NCBI GenBank assembly: GCA_027296045.1 | Contig: JAPUJS010000192.1 | Coordinates: 1 to 9,729, forward strand | DNA from: a bacterium | GTDB taxonomy: Bacteria > Latescibacterota > UBA2968 | Direction of reading: 5' to 3' | Length of the DNA stretch: 9,729 nt | Part shown: piece after piece, positions 5,459 to 9,729 of the stretch | How the letters are laid out: each line of letters starts with the position of its first letter | How positions within the stretch are numbered: the stretch's first letter is position 1 | Notes under the pieces: generated by a model | Seen by the model: the letters and a program-made list of their open reading frames with translations, nothing else | The model's database searches: none | Told to the model about the DNA's origin: nothing | Made by a program: the position numbers and the translations under genes

Positions 5459-8416
5459 ATGTCTAACGCCGGCCCGGTTGTACGGACTCTGTTTTTGCTG
5501 TTTACGCTTTCAGGGTTTAGCGGCCTGATTTACGAATCGATCTGGTCCCACTACCTCCAGCTTATTTTAGGACACGCGGCCTATGCACAGACGCTGGTGC
5601 TGGCGATTTTTATGGGGGGGATGACGCTCGGCGCAGGGCTGGCGAGTCGCTATTCGGAGCGTTGCAAAACTCCTTTGATATTTTATGCCTGGGTGGAGGG
5701 CGGAGTCGGTCTGATGGCGCTGGCTTTTCACACTGTTTTTGTGTTCACACTGGACACGCTTTACGAGCATCTGATTCCCGCGCTGGGGACACCCGTCCTC
5801 ATTCATCTGGTGAAATGGGGGATTGCCTCGGTCCTGATTTTGCCACAGTCCATTCTGCTTGGCACGACGTTCCCCTTGATGAGTGCGGGGATGATTCGTT
5901 TGCACCGCCATAGGACCGGAGCTACACTGGGCTTGCTTTATTTTGCCAATAGTATTGGCGCTGCGGTTGGCGTGTTGGTCAGTGGGTTTGTGCTGATTCC
6001 GAGGGTTGGATTGCCCGGCACGATTTTTGTCGTGGGGATTTTGAATCTTCTGGTCGCGCTTGTGACGTGGGGCTTGGTGTGGAAAAGAGAGGCTGCTTCT
6101 GTTTTTTCTGAGGGGAAGCAGGTTCAAAAGAGGCCGGACCGTGTCGTCGGGGTCTTTTTATTTTCTGCACTGCTTACCGGAACCGCTTCTTTCTGTTATG
6201 AAATTGGCTGGATTCGGATGCTCAGTCTGGTGCTGAGTTCCACGACACAGGCGTTCGAATTGATGCTCAGCGCTTTTATTAGCGGACTGGCGCTGGGCGG
6301 GCTCTGGATTCGGCGTCGGCTGGACGGGATTGCAACCCCGTTGCGCTATGCCGGGCATGTTCAGATTGGAATGGGGGTGTTGGCCTTGCTCACGCTTCCG
6401 TTATACAGTTGGACGTTTGATGCAATGGCTTTTCTGCTGGGTAGTTTGAGCCGAACCGATGGGGGGTATTTTCTGTTCAACCTGGGCAGCCACGCCATTG
6501 CACTGGGGGTAATGTTACCGGCTACTTTTATGGCCGGGATGACCCTGCCGTTGTTTACCTATGGGCTTTTAAAACATGGGTATGGAGAAGCGAGTATCGG
6601 GCAGGTGTATGCGGCCAATACCGTGGGTGCAATTGTGGGTATTCTTTTGGCCACACACCTGGTGATGCCTGTGATGGGGGTGCAGGGGCTGGTGCATCTG
6701 GGGGCGTTTGTGGATATTGCGCTGGGGATCGGGCTGTTGGTCTATTCCCTGGCGCATATAAAAAAATGGGAGTTGGGAGTAGGGCTTGGAGGGGTTGTGC
6801 TGGTGGGGGTGATGTTTGGGGTGGTGTTGGATCCTTTGAAAATGGCTTCCGGGGTGTATCGGTACGGGACGAGCAGACTTCCCGACGACAGTGAAGTGAT
6901 CTACCATCGGGATGGGAAAACGGCAACGGTTCACCTGGTGCGGAACCGAATTGGCAATCTTGGGATCAGTACCAACGGCAAGCTGGAAGCTTCGGTAAAT
7001 CCTCCGGGCTATCATGTGCCTGCTCAAGATGAGATTACCATGGTCATGGCGGCTGCATTGCCGCTGGCGTTGCACCCGGGTGCAAAAAGGGCGGCCAATA
7101 TCGGGATGGGGTCCGGGATGACGGCCCATGCGCTTTTGGGGACGACTACTTTACAGCGTGTGGATACGGTTGAAATCGAAGCGGCGGTGGTAGAGGCTGC
7201 CCGGAGATTTGGTCCTTTTGTCGAGCGGGTGTATACCGATGGGCGAAGCCACATCCATATTGACGATGCCAAGGCTTTTTTTTCGAACCAACAGGTGCGC
7301 TACGATATCATTATTTCCGAGCCTTCCGATCCCTGGGTCAGCGGGGTGGCGGGGCTTTTTTCCCGGGAGTTTTACGGCCATATCAAACGGTATTTGCAGG
7401 AAGACGGGTTGCTGGTGCAGTGGCTCAACCTGTATGAAACCAATCTGGATCTGGTTTCCTCTGTGTTTCAGGCCCTGTCTTCGCAGTTTCCGAATTATGT
7501 GGTTTTTAATACCAGCGACTCCAATTTGTTGATTGTGGCGAGTGTGGGAAGAGATCTGGAGAAGCTAGATCCGTGGATCTTTCGCCAGGATCTGCTCCGT
7601 CGGGATATGGAGCGGGTTGGCCTCACCGGGCTTCAAGACCTGGCGGTGCGCCGAATGGGTTCCAGGGCGCTTTTGCAGCCACTTTTTGACTCGTTCGACG
7701 TTCCGGCCAACTCCGATTATTTCCCTTATTTGAGCTCTCATGCGCCCCGGAGCCGTTTCTTAAATGAAGATGCAGGCGATCTGTCCTGGATGCATCTGGC
7801 TCCGGTTCCAGTACTTGAAATGCTGGGAGGAGGCGATAGGGCTCGAACGCATACGTACTCGACATATTTTTCGCAATCCAATTCAGAACAGGTTGCCAGG
7901 CAACTTTTGGAACTGGTGCGATCCGGCACGGTGTCGGGGCAGGGCCGTGTGACCGAGAAGCTGTATTATTCTTTGCGGGTTCTGAACCATGAATTACGGA
8001 ATTGTTCCCAACAGATGCCGGACGAACGGGTTGTGCGCGAAAGTCTCCATCTGCTGGCCATCCATACCAATCCGTATCTTTCGCCAGAAGATTTGGGCCC
8101 GATGTGGGATCACCTGAAGGAACGGCCCTGTTATGCCAAACTTTCGGCACAAACCCAAACCTGGTTTGCGCTGCATCGGGCCGTCGCCCAACGGGATGGC
8201 GGGGCGATGACAGATCTGTCAAGTCAGTTGATCGAAGGGACGGTCCGGGGGCGACCCGAACAAGTGGAATATCTCCTGGGGGCCGGTCTGGTCGGTGCGT
8301 TTTCGGAGGGAGGGGCTGCGAAGGCCCGGTTATTCTGGGCAAAATTTGGCAGGTTGACCGATGGGTTCGAAACAGCCCCCCCGTTTTATTTTGAGTTGTT
8401 GGTTTCTTTGCTCTAA
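5459..8416 (+). CDS. Fused MFS-like membrane protein / spermidine synthase-like protein with C-terminal extension
   Basis: A 985-aa protein in three parts. Residues 8-460 are membrane-embedded and consist of two related halves. IYESIW (24-29) and MGGMTLGAGLASR (52-64) in half one match CYEIGW (246-251) and ISGLALGGLWIRR (274-286) in half two; ANSIGAAVGVL and ANTVGAIVGIL recur likewise. Residues about 480-700 are a spermidine synthase-like Rossmann domain: entry GKTATVHL, glycine loop NIGMGSG (547-553), VEIE (571-574) for ribose contact, DDA (602-604), and YDIIISEPSDPW (615-626). NSDYFPYL...APR (751-763) closes the conserved part. About 215 further residues, helical-looking, end the protein. 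This matches the known fused MFS/spermidine synthase family, widespread in uncultured FCB-type bacteria, whose substrate is generally unproven. Key synthase residues are altered, so polyamine synthesis should not be assumed. Third gene of the operon. Confidence 0.88.
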   Translation: MSNAGPVVRTLFLLFTLSGFSGLIYESIWSHYLQLILGHAAYAQTLVLAIFMGGMTLGAGLASRYSERCKTPLIFYAWVEGGVGLMALAFHTVFVFTLDTLYEHLIPALGTPVLIHLVKWGIASVLILPQSILLGTTFPLMSAGMIRLHRHRTGATLGLLYFANSIGAAVGVLVSGFVLIPRVGLPGTIFVVGILNLLVALVTWGLVWKREAASVFSEGKQVQKRPDRVVGVFLFSALLTGTASFCYEIGWIRMLSLVLSSTTQAFELMLSAFISGLALGGLWIRRRLDGIATPLRYAGHVQIGMGVLALLTLPLYSWTFDAMAFLLGSLSRTDGGYFLFNLGSHAIALGVMLPATFMAGMTLPLFTYGLLKHGYGEASIGQVYAANTVGAIVGILLATHLVMPVMGVQGLVHLGAFVDIALGIGLLVYSLAHIKKWELGVGLGGVVLVGVMFGVVLDPLKMASGVYRYGTSRLPDDSEVIYHRDGKTATVHLVRNRIGNLGISTNGKLEASVNPPGYHVPAQDEITMVMAAALPLALHPGAKRAANIGMGSGMTAHALLGTTTLQRVDTVEIEAAVVEAARRFGPFVERVYTDGRSHIHIDDAKAFFSNQQVRYDIIISEPSDPWVSGVAGLFSREFYGHIKRYLQEDGLLVQWLNLYETNLDLVSSVFQALSSQFPNYVVFNTSDSNLLIVASVGRDLEKLDPWIFRQDLLRRDMERVGLTGLQDLAVRRMGSRALLQPLFDSFDVPANSDYFPYLSSHAPRSRFLNEDAGDLSWMHLAPVPVLEMLGGGDRARTHTYSTYFSQSNSEQVARQLLELVRSGTVSGQGRVTEKLYYSLRVLNHELRNCSQQMPDERVVRESLHLLAIHTNPYLSPEDLGPMWDHLKERPCYAKLSAQTQTWFALHRAVAQRDGGAMTDLSSQLIEGTVRGRPEQVEYLLGAGLVGAFSEGGAAKARLFWAKFGRLTDGFETAPPFYFELLVSLL

Positions 8417-8516
8417 GGGCCCTTTCGGAAGGGGAAATAAAAGATAGGAGGGTTTTGGCGTTCTGTTTTTTATAAGCCCAACACACGGTAGTTTTTGTAA
8501 TTAAGCCTCAAAGATC

Positions 8517-8545
8517 TTGACTCAAAAAAGCGAATGGTTTAAATT
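8517..8545 (+). promoter_or_regulatory. Putative sigma70-type promoter for the TPR lipoprotein gene
   Basis: TTGACT (5/6 match) at 8517-8522, an ideal 17-nt spacer, and TAAATT (4/6 match) at 8540-8545. The predicted transcription start is near 8552, leaving a leader of about 150 nt before ATG 8702. A+T-rich surroundings make chance matches more likely. Confidence 0.4.
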
Positions 8546-8556
8546 CTTTCTTTGTG

Positions 8557-8624
8557 TTTATCGCTTTGCTCATAGATGTATATCTTGTGAGGTTCTGGGC
8601 GATTCGGTGCGTCTCAGCGATAAA
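8557..8624 (+). repeat. 9-bp perfect inverted repeat in the leader of the TPR lipoprotein gene
   Basis: TTTATCGCT (8557-8565) and AGCGATAAA (8616-8624) are exact reverse complements enclosing 50 nt. Inside lies a minor AGAT/ATCT hairpin (8574-8577/8582-8585). A competing pairing CTGGG/CTCAG-type helix (8595-8599 with 8613-8617) overlaps the right arm. The repeat starts about 5 nt after the predicted transcription start and is followed by A residues, not T, so it is not a terminator on the + strand. It may be a structured leader or a protein-binding site. Confidence 0.4.
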
Positions 8625-8701
8625 AAAAAAGGGAACTATGAGGGATTTGAGGCGTCATTTTTTTTGGTTGGTTGTTCAGATTATAGGGAGAATTTGGCAT
8701 T

Positions 8702-9187
8702 ATGAGGAGAAAACGATTTTGGATTTTAGCCGTTTTTCTGGCCGTCGGTTGTGGGGGGCCTTCTGCAGATTCCCTGTTCGAAAAGGGGGAACAGGCGACA
8801 CACGAGTTGAAGACCTACCCTCAGGCCGAGCAGTATTTGGTCGAATTTTTGACCCGCTTCCCGGAAGAACCCCGGGCAGATATCGCCCTTCAGGCACTCG
8901 CCCGTGTGCTGATGAATCAGAGCAAGTGGGGAGAGACGATTGCCCGGTATCAGGAATTGCTTCACCGGTTTCCAGAGAGTCGCTATTGCGCACAGTCACA
9001 GTTTATGATTGGCTATATCTACGATCAATCGGGAGAACATCAAAAGGCAAGATCTGCCTATCAAAAGGTGATTCGGCAATATCCGCAGTCCGATTTGGTC
9101 GACGATGCCCAGATTTCTATCGAAAATATGGGCAAGACGCCCGAGCGATGGTTGTTTCCAGATTCCACGTCGGCCCATGCCGGTTAG
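8702..9187 (+). CDS. Small TPR lipoprotein (BamD/YbgF-like repeats)
   Basis: A 161-aa protein. It begins MRRKRFWILAVFLAVGC, a short lipoprotein signal peptide with lipidated Cys at residue 17 (box AVGC). The rest is about three tetratricopeptide-like helical hairpins marked by the recurring Phe/Tyr-Pro turn: RFPEEPRADIALQALARV (52-69), RFPESRYCAQSQFMIGYIYD (89-108) and QYPQSDLVDDAQISI (126-140). This spacing is seen in BamD, YbgF/CpoB and related outer-membrane lipoproteins. It is shorter than BamD (about 240 aa) and is more likely a generic TPR scaffold lipoprotein than BamD itself. The partner is unknown. A GGAG at 8687-8690 lies 11 nt before the start, a little far. The gap to the MoxR gene is 102 nt, so co-transcription is possible but not certain. 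Confidence 0.82.
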   Translation: MRRKRFWILAVFLAVGCGGPSADSLFEKGEQATHELKTYPQAEQYLVEFLTRFPEEPRADIALQALARVLMNQSKWGETIARYQELLHRFPESRYCAQSQFMIGYIYDQSGEHQKARSAYQKVIRQYPQSDLVDDAQISIENMGKTPERWLFPDSTSAHAG

Positions 9188-9206
9188 TGGGTGGGTGATC
9201 GGAGAG

Positions 9207-9249
9207 CAGGACAACATCTGCAACGATGTTTCTTCCTCCCTGTTTTTTT
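9207..9249 (+). terminator. Weak possible rho-independent terminator after the TPR lipoprotein gene
   Basis: CAGG (9207-9210) can pair with CCTG (9239-9242), and AACATC (9213-9218) with GATGTT (9225-9230), followed at once by seven T residues (9243-9249). A 2 x 8-nt internal loop weakens the structure. No clear promoter is visible in the 40 nt left before the next gene, which argues for read-through into it. Confidence 0.3.
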
Positions 9250-9289
9250 GGGCTGTTCCGAATATTTATGTTGACGGGTTGAGGCTAGG

Positions 9290-9729
9290 ATGGTAGGACA
9301 GGATATTCAGGTCATTAATGAAAAAGTTGCTCAATCCAGCGTCTTTGTCGAGCGGTTGATGGGCGAGGTCGGGAAGGTGATTGTGGGGCAGGAGGTGATG
9401 GTGGAAAGGCTCTTGATCGGGCTCCTGGCCAACGGACACGTCTTGCTGGAGGGGGTTCCCGGATTGGCCAAGACCCTTGCGATTAATTCGTTTGCCCGGG
9501 CGGTGCAGGCGTCGTTCAAACGCATTCAGTTTACCCCCGACTTGTTGCCTGCCGATTTGATCGGGACGATGGTTTACCGGCCGGAAACCGGTGAATTTGT
9601 GGTCCAGAAGGGTCCGATTTTTGCCCAGCTGGTCCTGGCCGACGAGGTGAACCGGGCGCCTGCCAAGGTGCAAAGCGCGATGCTCGAAGCCATGCAGGAA
9701 CGGCAGGTGACCATTGGCAACGAGACGTT
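9290..9729 (+). CDS. MoxR family AAA+ ATPase, N-terminal part (3' partial)
   Basis: The first 146 codons of a MoxR-type ATPase, cut by the window edge (family length is usually about 310-340 aa). ATG 9290 has GAGG at 9281-9284 (5-nt spacer). After a short helical N-terminus come the motif VIVGQE (30-35), Walker A GVPGLAKT (55-62), the characteristic MoxR stretch RIQFTPDLLPADLIGT (78-93), Walker B LVLADE (114-119) and NRAPAKVQSAMLEAMQE (121-137). The sensor and lid regions lie outside the window. MoxR ATPases act as cytoplasmic chaperone-like machines that mature or activate partners. Their genes usually precede a DUF58 protein, VWA-domain proteins and sometimes TPR or transglutaminase proteins; such genes are expected just downstream, but this cannot be seen here. 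The upstream TPR lipoprotein is compatible with that kind of cluster. Confidence 0.93.
   Translation, partial: MVGQDIQVINEKVAQSSVFVERLMGEVGKVIVGQEVMVERLLIGLLANGHVLLEGVPGLAKTLAINSFARAVQASFKRIQFTPDLLPADLIGTMVYRPETGEFVVQKGPIFAQLVLADEVNRAPAKVQSAMLEAMQERQVTIGNET

Larger units (their letters stand above)
8417..8701 (+). other. A+T-rich intergenic region with candidate regulatory signals
   Basis: This 285-bp gap is clearly richer in A+T than the flanking genes, with an A9 run at 8622-8630 and a T8 run at 8658-8665. It holds a candidate promoter (8517-8545), an inverted repeat (8557-8565/8616-8624), an orphan Shine-Dalgarno-like AGGAGGG (8446-8452) and a short 5-bp hairpin at 8420-8433. No convincing gene or known RNA was recognised in it. 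The end of the upstream operon presumably lies here, but no strong intrinsic terminator is visible. Confidence 0.6.

Noticed and set aside
8420..8433. Short hairpin right after the 985-aa gene as a terminator
   Set aside because: Only 5 bp and followed by an A-rich stretch instead of T residues, so it should not terminate intrinsically.
7623..8486. A 287-codon open frame on the - strand over the C-terminal part of the 985-aa gene
   Set aside because: Pro/Arg/Ser/Thr-rich shadow sequence with no recognisable domain, antisense to a gene whose frame is well supported up to and beyond this point.
8554..9198. A 214-codon + strand frame overlapping the TPR lipoprotein gene
   Set aside because: Arg/Gly-rich out-of-frame shadow; the lipoprotein frame has a lipobox and TPR repeats.
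1..9729. CRISPR arrays, tRNA/rRNA genes, insertion sequences, toxin-antitoxin pairs
   Set aside because: No regularly spaced repeats, no recognisable RNA gene sequence and no transposase or integrase motifs were seen on either strand.

Overview
The window (about 55% G+C by eye, all genes on the + strand) looks like a chromosomal segment of a Gram-negative bacterium with an outer membrane. A PorV/PorQ-type outer-membrane protein sits directly after a protein with a type IX secretion (T9SS)-like C-terminal domain, and two lipoproteins are present. This points to the FCB-type phyla and their uncultured relatives (Latescibacterota, Zixibacteria, KSB1, Poribacteria and similar). The placement is inference from family knowledge; nothing in the window fixes the taxon. 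No rRNA, tRNA, CRISPR, insertion sequence or phage gene was seen.

Region 1 (1-2980) is an envelope operon running in from the left: the C-terminal part of a large secreted protein (fibronectin III-like plus sorting-like domain), a PorV/PorQ-like outer-membrane beta-barrel, and an unrecognised lipoprotein. Gaps are 18-21 nt with strong Shine-Dalgarno sites where visible. It ends at a textbook rho-independent terminator (2945-2977). The likely logic is a secreted cargo, its outer-membrane shuttle or receptor, and an accessory lipoprotein.

Region 2 (2981-8416) starts with a sigma70-like promoter and a hairpin leader. It then carries three tightly joined genes: a two-TM potassium channel with an RCK/TrkA domain (342 aa), a GT-C-type polytopic glycosyltransferase (445 aa, 4-nt overlap), and a 985-aa membrane protein fusing an internally duplicated MFS-like half to a divergent spermidine-synthase-like domain plus a C-terminal extension (0-nt junction). 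Codon choice and G/C skew differ visibly from region 1. No known pathway links the three products, so this is the part most worth follow-up.

Region 3 (8417-9729) begins with a 285-bp A+T-rich gap holding a candidate promoter and a 9-bp perfect inverted repeat just after the predicted transcription start. It is followed by a small TPR lipoprotein (BamD/YbgF-like) and the N-terminal 146 codons of a MoxR-family AAA+ ATPase that runs out of the window.
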